A DNA stretch of 64,000 nucleotides from JAWXUK01 sp044432725 (GTDB lineage Bacteria > Bacillota > Clostridia > Oscillospirales > Oscillospiraceae), in the NCBI GenBank assembly GCA_044432725.1, contig JAWXUL010000004.1, positions 145,521 through 209,520 on the forward strand, written 5' to 3'. The position numbers and the translations under genes were made by a program. Below, one piece after another: positions 35,825-42,514 of this stretch (the first letter of the stretch is position 1; the number at the start of each line of letters is the position of its first letter). The notes beneath the pieces were generated by a model. It was not told the DNA's origin. It was given only the letters and a program-made list of their open reading frames with translations, and ran no database searches.

Positions 35825-36844
35825 TTAGAGATTCTCTGAGATGGTTCTTACACTGCCCTTTTCAATCACCATAGGTTCATCTAGTTGCGTGAGTTCTTTT
35901 TCGAGCAAGAGATTGATGGCAAGCTGTGCCAAGGATTTTTTGGAAATATCCATTGAGGTCAGCTGTAAATCCATCCACTCAGCCCACTGCAAATTGTCAA
36001 AGCCAATGAGCGAGACATCCTGCGGCACACGTAGATTTTTTTCTTCCAAAGCCCGTATCACACCCAAAGCCATAATGTCATTAGCGACAAAAATTGCCGT
36101 GGGAATCTCGTCCGCTAAGTAGTCCAAAGTCACTTGGTAAGCGATATTTTCTCGATAAAAGCCATAAATAATCGGGAGTTCTGAAATCTCAGCCTCTTTC
36201 ATTGCCATGGCATAACCCTTAGCTCGTTCATAGGAAGAGAGCCTGTCGTCGCCTGATAGATGTAAAATCTTTCGATGCCCTCGGTCGATGAGATATTTTG
36301 TAGCAAGATAGCCTCCACGCACATTGTTGGTGTTGGCTCGTTTTAATTCCTGTTCCTTGTCGTCATCATCGGATAATTGGTCTACTAAAACCACATTATG
36401 CCCTTTTCTCGCCAGTTCTTCTAATGCTTCTGTGCGATAAGGAAAGCCGATAAAGATCGCACCAAAGAGCGATCGACTGGTAAAGTGTTGCTCCATCATT
36501 TTACATTGTTCCAGATCACTGATTGTATCAATTAAGGTAAGGTAGCCCGCTTGCTTTCCCATTTTGATAAAATGGGACAACATCTCCATATTATAAGGAG
36601 AATGTACCCCAACCCATTTGCTGTCCTCAGGGTTTTCGTAAAAGTCAGCCAGAAAAACGCCGATGGTGTTGTTGGTTTTACCCACCAAAACCCGTGCAGA
36701 AGTATTGGGAGTATATCCATGTGCCTCGATGACTGCTTGCACTTTGATTCGAGTCGCCTCTGGCACGTTGGGATATCCATTGACCACACGAGAGACTGTA
36801 CTGCGAGAAACTTGGGCGAGGGTAGCAATTTGTGCACTTGTCAT
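35825..36844 (-). CDS. LacI/GalR-family repressor of the galactoside operon
   Basis: The 339-residue protein has the classical N-terminal helix-turn-helix (TSAQIATLAQVSRSTVSRVVNG), the hinge helix (TPNTSARVLVGK), and a periplasmic-binding-protein-like sensor domain (TNNTIGVFLADF onwards). AAAAAAGGAGG lies upstream of the ATG. Identical operators in front of this gene and the symporter gene indicate autoregulation and control of transport and hydrolysis. A galactoside or galactose inducer is inferred from the target genes. Confidence 0.92.
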   Translation of the reverse strand: MTSAQIATLAQVSRSTVSRVVNGYPNVPEATRIKVQAVIEAHGYTPNTSARVLVGKTNNTIGVFLADFYENPEDSKWVGVHSPYNMEMLSHFIKMGKQAGYLTLIDTISDLEQCKMMEQHFTSRSLFGAIFIGFPYRTEALEELARKGHNVVLVDQLSDDDDKEQELKRANTNNVRGGYLATKYLIDRGHRKILHLSGDDRLSSYERAKGYAMAMKEAEISELPIIYGFYRENIAYQVTLDYLADEIPTAIFVANDIMALGVIRALEEKNLRVPQDVSLIGFDNLQWAEWMDLQLTSMDISKKSLAQLAINLLLEKELTQLDEPMVIEKGSVRTISENL

Positions 36845-36867
36845 AGAAAACCTCCTTTTTTACACTG

Positions 36868-36881
36868 TGAACACGTGTTTA
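36868..36881. promoter_or_regulatory. LacI-type operator before the repressor gene
   Basis: TGAACACGTGTTTA differs from the symporter operator in one arm position only. It lies just downstream of the repressor promoter, where binding would block transcription. Confidence 0.85.
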
Positions 36882-36892
36882 TTGATAAGATA

Positions 36893-36920
36893 ATCATAAC
36901 ACAAAGGGAAAAGAAGTCAA
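36893..36920 (-). promoter_or_regulatory. Promoter of the LacI-type repressor gene
   Basis: On the minus strand TTGACT, a 16-base spacer and TATGAT preceded by TG-n. The operator at 36868-36881 lies about 12-25 bases downstream of the -10. Confidence 0.7.
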
Positions 36921-37099
36921 TACTTTTCTGGGAATCTTTTTAACTTTGGAGAAAAGGTCAAAAGTTTCTAGGCTTTTTTGTGCAACTTCACGAAAAAATT
37001 TGGGATAGAAAAGATTTGGGATACAGGGACTGAAAGAACAAAGGAAGAATAAGGTTTGAAACAGTGTATAAATTCTCTATAACTTTTTTTAATTTTCCC

Positions 37100-37128
37100 T
37101 TGACACATGGAATCTTTTGTGGTAAAAT
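37100..37128 (+). promoter_or_regulatory. Promoter of the rpmG-secE-nusG-rplK-rplA operon
   Basis: A perfect TTGACA, a 17-base spacer and TAAAAT preceded by TG-n. Confidence 0.8.
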
Positions 37129-37350
37129 TTTATTTACCTGTGAAAGGGGCATTTTGAAAAAGCTTTCCAAGTTTTTTCTCTCTTTTCTTTCTCCCTTACG
37201 GTGGAAAAAGAAAACCCCTGATACAACACAATTTGTGTTGCATCTCAACGAATCTCAACAGGGAGGCAAGAAGAATTGCCGAATCACACCGTATCATAAT
37301 AAGGAATCACATAGGAGTATATTAATACTGTTATGCCTTTTTTTGATCTG

Positions 37351-37395
37351 CTGAGTTCGGTTTTCTTGTGAAAGAGACTGGAATTCAGTTTTTTT
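37351..37395 (+). terminator. Terminator-like hairpin in the rpmG leader (possible attenuator)
   Basis: CTGAGTTC (37351-37358) pairs with GAATTCAG (37381-37388, one G-U), with an inner TTTC/GAAA stem, followed by seven T residues. It lies 65 bases before rpmG and inside the apparent leader, so it could attenuate the ribosomal operon or end a short upstream RNA. Confidence 0.5.
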
Positions 37396-37459
37396 ATGCA
37401 TTTTATGCAAAAACGGAAAACCATTTAAGATCGCAAATTAAAAGGAGGTGCCGAAAAGT

Positions 37460-37627
37460 ATGGCAGCAAAAGGTGGCGCAAGAATCAAAATTACACTTCG
37501 TTGTGCTGAGTGTAAACAAAGAAATTATAATACCATGAAAAACAAAAAAAATACTCCAGATCGTCTGGAAAGAAACAAATACTGCCCTTTCTGTAGAAAA
37601 CACACAGTTCACAGTGAAACGAAATAG
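37460..37627 (+). CDS. rpmG: Ribosomal protein L33
   Basis: This is a 55-residue component of the large ribosomal subunit. It has both zinc-ribbon pairs (Cys15-x-x-Cys18 and Cys42-x-x-Cys45), so it is the zinc-binding form of L33. The conserved NTPDRLERNKYCPFCRKHT segment is present. AAAGGAGGTG lies upstream. It heads the secE-nusG operon, as in many Clostridia. Confidence 0.95.
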   Translation: MAAKGGARIKITLRCAECKQRNYNTMKNKKNTPDRLERNKYCPFCRKHTVHSETK

Positions 37628-37646
37628 GAAGGAGGGGTAAAGTTCT

Positions 37647-37979
37647 ATGTCTAATAAGAAAAAAAACTCTCCCCCAAAAGCAGAAGAAGCCAAAGACGTG
37701 AGCAAGGCAAAGTCCACCGAGGACAGCAAGGCAAAGTCTAGCGGCGACAGTAAATCCAAAGACAAAGCCAAAAAGCAAGCTGGTATGAAGCGTTGGCTTC
37801 GTGAAATGAAGTCTGAACTTGCAAAAGTGCAATGGCCAAGCAAAAAAGAAACGACAAAGCACACAATCACTGTTCTTTGTTGTGTCGGACTTGTGGGTGC
37901 TTTCATTTGGGTCTATGACTTGGTCGCTGTGGAAGTAGTCAATGCACTACTGGCACTGGCGCAAGTCATAACTGGTTAA
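37647..37979 (+). CDS. secE: Preprotein translocase subunit SecE
   Basis: SecE clamps the SecY channel. The 110-residue protein has the SecE core at residues about 47-108, with the amphipathic helix (LREMKSELAKVQWPSKKETTKHT) and one membrane helix. The first 45 residues are a low-complexity tail rich in Lys, Ser, Asp and Glu (KAKSTEDSKAKSSGDSKSKD), making it longer than the roughly 60-residue Bacillus form. AGGAGGGG precedes the ATG. Confidence 0.93.
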   Translation: MSNKKKNSPPKAEEAKDVSKAKSTEDSKAKSSGDSKSKDKAKKQAGMKRWLREMKSELAKVQWPSKKETTKHTITVLCCVGLVGAFIWVYDLVAVEVVNALLALAQVITG

Positions 37980-37990
37980 GGGTGATGTCT

Positions 37991-38506
37991 ATGGAAGAAG
38001 CGAAGTGGTATGTGGTCCATACCTATTCTGGATACGAGAATACAGTAAAAGCGACCATAGAAAAACACGTGGAAAACCGTGGCATGGGTGATTTAATCTG
38101 CGAGATTAGCATCCCTATGGAAAAACGAACCGAAATCACAGAAAAAGGCGAAGTGGAAAAAGAAAGCAAAGTGTTCCCAGGGTATGTGCTAGCGAAAATG
38201 GTCATGACAGACGAGTCATGGCACGTGGTTCGCAGCGTACGTGGTGTGACTGGCTTTCTTGGATCTGGAAATACGCCAATCCCTCTAAGCGAGCAAGATA
38301 TTGCAAAACTTGGGGTAGAAACAGTGGAAATTGTCTTAAATTATGCCGTGGGAGACGGTGTGACCATCTTAGATGGAGCACTAGAATCCTTCACTGGTAT
38401 CGTAGAAGAAATTGACCTTGAAACCAAAACCGTTCGTGTTTTGGTCTCCATGTTTGGCAGAGAAACCCCTGTTGAACTGGAATTAGATCAGGTAGAACCT
38501 GTATAA
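37991..38506 (+). CDS. nusG: Transcription antitermination/pausing factor NusG
   Basis: NusG binds RNA polymerase and affects pausing and coupling to translation. The 171-residue protein has the NGN domain (AKWYVVHTYSGYE, then FPGYVLAKM) and a C-terminal KOW domain (about 120-171, with GDGVTILDGALESFTGIVEEI). In-frame GTG (37982) and ATG (37985) codons exist, but AAGGG is correctly spaced only for 37991. It starts 11 bases after secE. Confidence 0.95.
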   Translation: MEEAKWYVVHTYSGYENTVKATIEKHVENRGMGDLICEISIPMEKRTEITEKGEVEKESKVFPGYVLAKMVMTDESWHVVRSVRGVTGFLGSGNTPIPLSEQDIAKLGVETVEIVLNYAVGDGVTILDGALESFTGIVEEIDLETKTVRVLVSMFGRETPVELELDQVEPV

Positions 38507-38529
38507 AAAAATAATTGGAGGTGCTTTTT

Positions 38530-38955
38530 GTGGCACAAAAAATTACTGGCTATGTAAAGTTACAAATTCCTGCAGGAAAAGCAACACCTGCACCACCTGT
38601 TGGACCTGCTTTGGGACAACATGGTATTAATATTGCTGGATTCACAAAAGAATTCAACGAACGCACAAAAAATGACGTGGGACTTATCATCCCTGTGGTG
38701 ATCACTGTCTATGCAGACCGTTCTTTCACCTTTATCACCAAAACTCCCCCAGCACCTGTGCTGATTAAAAAGGCTTGTAAAATCGAGTCTGGTTCTGGTG
38801 TGCCTAATAAAACCAAAGTGGCAACCATCAGCAAAGCAGATATCCAAAAAATCGCAGAGCTGAAAATGCCAGACTTAAACGCTGCTTCTTTGGAAACAGC
38901 TATGAGCATGATTGCTGGTACTGCACGTTCTATGGGCGTGTTAGTCGGCGATTAA
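38530..38955 (+). CDS. rplK: Ribosomal protein L11
   Basis: L11 forms the GTPase-associated centre with 23S rRNA. The 141-residue protein has the standard MAQKITGYVKLQIPAGKA start, PPVGPALGQHGINI and the C-terminal SLETAMSMIAGTARSMG. The start is GTG at 38530, with GGAGGTG six bases before it; an earlier in-frame TTG at 38515 overlaps that site and is rejected. Confidence 0.96.
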   Translation: MAQKITGYVKLQIPAGKATPAPPVGPALGQHGINIAGFTKEFNERTKNDVGLIIPVVITVYADRSFTFITKTPPAPVLIKKACKIESGSGVPNKTKVATISKADIQKIAELKMPDLNAASLETAMSMIAGTARSMGVLVGD

Positions 38956-38971
38956 AGGAGGGTGGAAAAAG

Positions 38972-39667
38972 ATGTTTAGAGGTAAAAAATACCAAGACAG
39001 CGTAAAGAAAATTGACCGTGCTGTACAATATGACTCCCCAGAAGCCCTAACAAAAGTAGTAGAAGCTGCGACTGCTAAATTTGATGAAACAGTGGAAATC
39101 CACATCAAATTAGGAGTTGACTCTCGCCATGCTGACCAACAAGTCCGTGGTGCGATCGTTCTACCCCATGGGACAGGGAAAACCCAACGTGTTTTGGTCT
39201 TTGCAAAGGGACCAAAAGCTGACGAAGCAAAAGCAGCAGGTGCTGATTTCGTAGGCGAAATGGACATGGTGGATAAAATCCAAAAAGAAAACTGGTTCGA
39301 CTTCGACGTCGTTGTGGCTACCCCTGATATGATGGGTGTGGTTGGACGTTTGGGTAAAGTTTTGGGACCAAAGGGTCTGATGCCTTCTCCAAAAGCTGGT
39401 ACAGTGACCATGGACGTCACCAAAGCAATCAGCGAAATCAAAGCTGGTAAAGTGGAATATCGTTTGGATAAAACAAACATCATTCACTGCCCAATCGGCA
39501 AAGTTTCTTTCGGTGCAGAAAAATTAAATGACAACTACTCTGCCCTTATGGGTGCAGTCGTCAAAGCAAAACCTTCTGCTGCAAAAGGAACTTATATCAA
39601 AAGTTGTACAGTGACCTCAACCATGGGTCCTGGTGTGAAAGTGAATACTTCCAAAACACAACAATAA
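38972..39667 (+). CDS. rplA: Ribosomal protein L1
   Basis: L1 builds the L1 stalk that guides exit of tRNA, and in many bacteria it represses its own operon by binding the rplK leader. The 231-residue protein has the usual segments: an RAVQYDSPEA helix, LPHGTGKTQRVLVFAKG, and the family signature KVLGPKGLMPSPKAGTV. Length is normal. GGAGGGTGG precedes the ATG. A strong terminator follows, so rplJ and rplL are not directly co-transcribed here. Confidence 0.96.
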   Translation: MFRGKKYQDSVKKIDRAVQYDSPEALTKVVEAATAKFDETVEIHIKLGVDSRHADQQVRGAIVLPHGTGKTQRVLVFAKGPKADEAKAAGADFVGEMDMVDKIQKENWFDFDVVVATPDMMGVVGRLGKVLGPKGLMPSPKAGTVTMDVTKAISEIKAGKVEYRLDKTNIIHCPIGKVSFGAEKLNDNYSALMGAVVKAKPSAAKGTYIKSCTVTSTMGPGVKVNTSKTQQ

Positions 39668-39671
39668 GACT

Positions 39672-39706
39672 AAAGCTGTTGCAATTTCTGTTGCAACAGC
39701 TTTTTT
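39672..39706 (+). terminator. Terminator of the ribosomal/secE operon
   Basis: AAAGCTGTTGCAA pairs exactly with TTGCAACAGCTTT and is followed by T residues. Confidence 0.92.
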
Positions 39707-39720
39707 ATCTTTGTACATCA

Positions 39721-39763
39721 AAAAAATCTGAATCCACACAAATAATGGATTCAGAATTTTTTT
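39721..39763 (-). terminator. Terminator of the flagellin gene
   Basis: TCTGAATCCA pairs with TGGATTCAGA between an A-run and a T-run, so it can act on both strands. It lies downstream of the minus-strand flagellin gene. Confidence 0.85.
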
Positions 39764-39813
39764 GAGCATTTTCAGATAAAAGAGGGATATCCTCTTTGTT
39801 TTTTATCATTACC

Positions 39814-40776
39814 TTACCCCAAAAGTTGCAACACAGTCTCGGGCATTGTGTTGGCATGGGCAAGCATAGTTTGGTTAGACTCTGCCAAAATATTATTCTT
39901 AGCATACTCCATGGTTTCTTTGGCAAAATCTGTGTCACGGATGGTAGATTCTGCATCTTGTATATTCTCTTCCATGACCCCTAAGTTTTTAAAGGTAGAA
40001 TCCAAACGATTTTGGATCGCACCATAGACAGCACGACAATTTGACACACGATTCAAAGCTGTCTCCACTTTGTCAATGGAGTTCAAAGCTTCTTTTTGTG
40101 TGCTCACATCAAAAGGCTCAATCCCCAAACGTTCTGCGTGCATATCAAAAATAGGAACTTCTAGCTGATTAAAATCGTCCCCAGTATCACCAATTTGTAG
40201 GGTCAGACCACTGGTGCCATAATATAAAACATCAGACAAAATTTCTAAATCCTCTTCAGAAAAACCTTCCAAAGCATTGCCCAAAGCTTCCATAAAAGCA
40301 TCGTCCATGTCAAATTCAAGTTCTGTGAAATAAGGCATTGAGCCCTCTGTACCCGTACTACCATCTAATAAATACATCCCATTCATATGGGTAGAATCTG
40401 CCACACGATTGATTTCACCTAACAGCTCGTCAACTTCTAATTGCATAGAGGCTCTGGCGACCTCGTCATCAAACATACCGTTGGCAGAACGCACAGCAAG
40501 TTCTTTCATACGATTGACCATATCGCTTAACTCTTGCATGGCACCTTCTCCCACTTTCACAAGATTGATACCATCAGAAACATTATCCTGTGCAATGTCA
40601 AGACCTGTGATATGTGCACGCATCTTTTCAGAAATAGCAAGGCCAGCAGCGTTATCTGCAGCAGTATTGATGCTGTAACCAGAGGATAATTTCTCTAAAT
40701 TACTGCTCAAAGCCTTTTGGTTTTTGGTCAGGGCATTATAGGAATTTTTCCCTGGTATGTTATTTTGAATTCTCAT
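39814..40776 (-). CDS. Flagellin
   Basis: Flagellin polymerises into the flagellar filament. The 320-residue protein has conserved D0/D1 segments at both ends: MRIQNNIPG, LEKLSSGYSINTAADNAAGL, and at the C-terminus AESTIRDTDFAKETMEYAKNNIL, TMPETVLQLLG. The centre (about 145-215) is short and acidic. The start at 40776 has AGGAGTGG upstream; a GTG nine bases earlier overlaps that site. The gene stands alone with its own sigma-28 promoter and terminator; no other flagellar gene is in this window. Confidence 0.95.
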   Translation of the reverse strand: MRIQNNIPGKNSYNALTKNQKALSSNLEKLSSGYSINTAADNAAGLAISEKMRAHITGLDIAQDNVSDGINLVKVGEGAMQELSDMVNRMKELAVRSANGMFDDEVARASMQLEVDELLGEINRVADSTHMNGMYLLDGSTGTEGSMPYFTELEFDMDDAFMEALGNALEGFSEEDLEILSDVLYYGTSGLTLQIGDTGDDFNQLEVPIFDMHAERLGIEPFDVSTQKEALNSIDKVETALNRVSNCRAVYGAIQNRLDSTFKNLGVMEENIQDAESTIRDTDFAKETMEYAKNNILAESNQTMLAHANTMPETVLQLLG

Positions 40777-40864
40777 GTGTTCCACTCCTAGTTCATTTAT
40801 TTAAAACATTCCCTAAAAATTTCCACTGGTGGACGAGGGAAATTCTTTCTGGTTCATACTTTCT

Positions 40865-40891
40865 TTATCGGCAGTGTCATTTCAGAAATTA
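40865..40891 (-). promoter_or_regulatory. Sigma-28 (SigD/FliA) promoter of flagellin
   Basis: On the minus strand GCCGATAA (40865-40872) matches the sigma-28 -10 box exactly. A TAAT at 40888-40891 sits 15 bases upstream, one base from the TAAA consensus. Confidence 0.85.
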
Positions 40892-41003
40892 AGGGCTTTG
40901 ACAAAATTTTCATATTCTGAATGTTCTGTCTGCGTGCTTCTCTTTTAAAAGTAAGTAAAAAAAGAAACGTCCTTTTTCTGCTATATTTTTTTTGATTTTT
41001 CAC

Positions 41004-41032
41004 TTGTATTTTATATTTCTTTCCTGTATAAT
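41004..41032 (+). promoter_or_regulatory. Promoter of ruvX
   Basis: TTGTAT, a 17-base spacer and a perfect TATAAT, about 160 bases before the start codon. Confidence 0.65.
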
Positions 41033-41195
41033 AAAGGTACTGTCCCTTTCTAAGAAATTCCCTTTTCTCAGCCATTTTATCTCAATCATAAGAAAAGGGA
41101 AATGTCTGTCTCACTCCTTTCCAAGTAAGGAGATATAATATGGAAACTGGGCATAATATGAAAAACAGTCTAAAGACAGAGAAAAGGAGAAAACA

Positions 41196-41633
41196 ATGGC
41201 AATAATGGCAGTGGACTATGGAGATGTGCATACAGGCATCGCTATTTCTGATCAAAGCTGTATGATTTCTGGATTCTGTACCACCATCCAACTAAAAAAG
41301 CAAGAACTTTTGGCAGAAAAAATTGCCGCTCTTGTGACAGAGTACCAAGTCACTGTGCTAGTCCTTGGTTTTCCCAAAAATATGGACGGTAGCGATGGGA
41401 AGCGAGCTCCTATCTATCACAAATTTGCCAAAAAATTGGAAGAGGTCACCGGCTTAAGTCCAGTCCTTTGGGATGAGCGTCGTAGCACCATAGAAGCACA
41501 CCAAATCCTTCATACCATGGGAAAAAAGCAAAAAAGCCACAAGAAGACTGTGGATGCTGTGGCGGCTAGTCTGATGTTAGAAGGCTACCTTGCTTTCCTG
41601 TCTAACCGTGCCTCCCAAGAAAAAACAACATAA
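41196..41633 (+). CDS. ruvX: Putative Holliday junction resolvase RuvX/YqgF
   Basis: The YqgF family has an RNase H-like fold and is linked to rRNA processing and perhaps Holliday junction cleavage. The 145-residue protein has the catalytic-site motifs MAVDYGDVHTGIAISD near the start, a central LVLGFPKNMDGSDG, WDERRST, and a late DAVAASLMLEGYL. AAAGGAG precedes the ATG. The flavodoxin/ferredoxin gene follows 38 bases later. Confidence 0.9.
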   Translation: MAIMAVDYGDVHTGIAISDQSCMISGFCTTIQLKKQELLAEKIAALVTEYQVTVLVLGFPKNMDGSDGKRAPIYHKFAKKLEEVTGLSPVLWDERRSTIEAHQILHTMGKKQKSHKKTVDAVAASLMLEGYLAFLSNRASQEKTT

Positions 41634-41671
41634 TCAAAAAAGTAGAAGTGACCCAAAAAGGAGTAAAACAA

Positions 41672-42496
41672 ATGAAAATCAACAAAATTAAAGCAATTTA
41701 TTTTTCTGGTACTGGTACCACAGCAAAAGCTGTCTCAAGCTTTGCCCAAACAATGGCAGAGCTTTTGGATGTTCCTTGCGACATCATCTGCATCAATCCC
41801 CCTGCTGTGCGCAAGGTAGAGATTGCATTTTCCGAAACAGATTTAGCAATCATTGGTTGCCCCACCTATGCAGGACGTCTACCAAATTTGCTGTTACCTT
41901 ATTTTCAAACAAAATTAAAAGGAAACAATACCTTAGCTGTGCCAATTTGCCTGTATGGCAACCGTAGTGTGGACGATGCCTTGATGGAACTGCGTAACAC
42001 CTTGCAAGAAAATGGCTTCTGCACCATTGGCGCTGCAGCCGTGGTAGGGCAACACGTCTTCGCTCCTCGCTTAGGGATTCAACGCCCCACTGCTGGGGAT
42101 GGGAAAATGCTAAAAACCTTAGCAGACCGTGTTTATGAAAAAATAGATGAACTAGAAGCCCCTCCAGAATTACCCGTAGATGTGGTGGGGAACGACCCTG
42201 TGGGTCCATATTACGTCCCCCAAGACCGTTATGGTTATCCCATCAACATTGTGAAAGTCCGTCCCAGAACTGATAAGACAAAATGTAATAAATGTGGAAT
42301 TTGCATCCGTACCTGTCCCATGGGCGCCATCTCTCCTGACCCAAATCAAGTCCCTGGACCTTGTATCAAATGTGGCTTTTGCTTCAAAATTTGCCCAACA
42401 AAAGCAAAATATTATGATGATGAAGGAATGCTCTATCACAAAAAAGAGCTAGAAGCCCAGTACTTCGAGCCAAAACAAACACAGATTTTTTATTAA
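41672..42496 (+). CDS. Flavodoxin-fold 4Fe-4S ferredoxin protein (EFR1-like)
   Basis: The 274-residue protein joins an N-terminal flavodoxin-like domain (YFSGTGTTAKAV for FMN phosphate, then CPTYAGRLP) to two C-terminal 4Fe-4S motifs, CNKCGICIRTCP and CIKCGFCFKICP. It is probably a soluble electron carrier of anaerobic metabolism; the partners are unknown. The frame is open from a GTG at 41648, but AAAGGAG is spaced for the ATG at 41672. Confidence 0.88.
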   Translation: MKINKIKAIYFSGTGTTAKAVSSFAQTMAELLDVPCDIICINPPAVRKVEIAFSETDLAIIGCPTYAGRLPNLLLPYFQTKLKGNNTLAVPICLYGNRSVDDALMELRNTLQENGFCTIGAAAVVGQHVFAPRLGIQRPTAGDGKMLKTLADRVYEKIDELEAPPELPVDVVGNDPVGPYYVPQDRYGYPINIVKVRPRTDKTKCNKCGICIRTCPMGAISPDPNQVPGPCIKCGFCFKICPTKAKYYDDEGMLYHKKELEAQYFEPKQTQIFY

Positions 42497-42514
42497 AGGG
42501 TATCCCTAGAAAGA

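Larger units (their letters stand above)
36921..37459 (+). other. Intergenic region and long leader of the rpmG operon
   Basis: This 539-base stretch contains the operon promoter (37100-37128) and a leader of about 325 bases without a convincing ORF. The leader shows several inverted repeats: CAACACA/TGTGTTG near 37225-37241, GGCAA/TTGCC near 37265-37280, AGTAT/ATACT near 37316-37329, and the terminator-like hairpin at 37351-37395. Confidence 0.6.
40777..41195. other. Divergent region between flagellin and ruvX
   Basis: This 419-base stretch holds the flagellin leader and sigma-28 promoter (minus) and the ruvX promoter (plus). A short minus-strand open frame at 40854-41075 overlaps the promoter, lacks a ribosome site and is not accepted as a gene. 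Confidence 0.7.

Noticed and set aside
37403..37906. 167-residue minus-strand frame opposite rpmG and secE
   Set aside because: The plus-strand genes are certain; the frame is antisense and rich in Phe/Leu from reversed Lys/Glu codons.
40854..41075. 73-residue minus-strand frame between flagellin and ruvX
   Set aside because: It covers the sigma-28 promoter, has no ribosome site and encodes a low-complexity basic sequence.
42497..42514. T-box leader or separate promoter before leuS
   Set aside because: Only 18 bases separate leuS from the preceding gene, so there is no room; it must be read from upstream.
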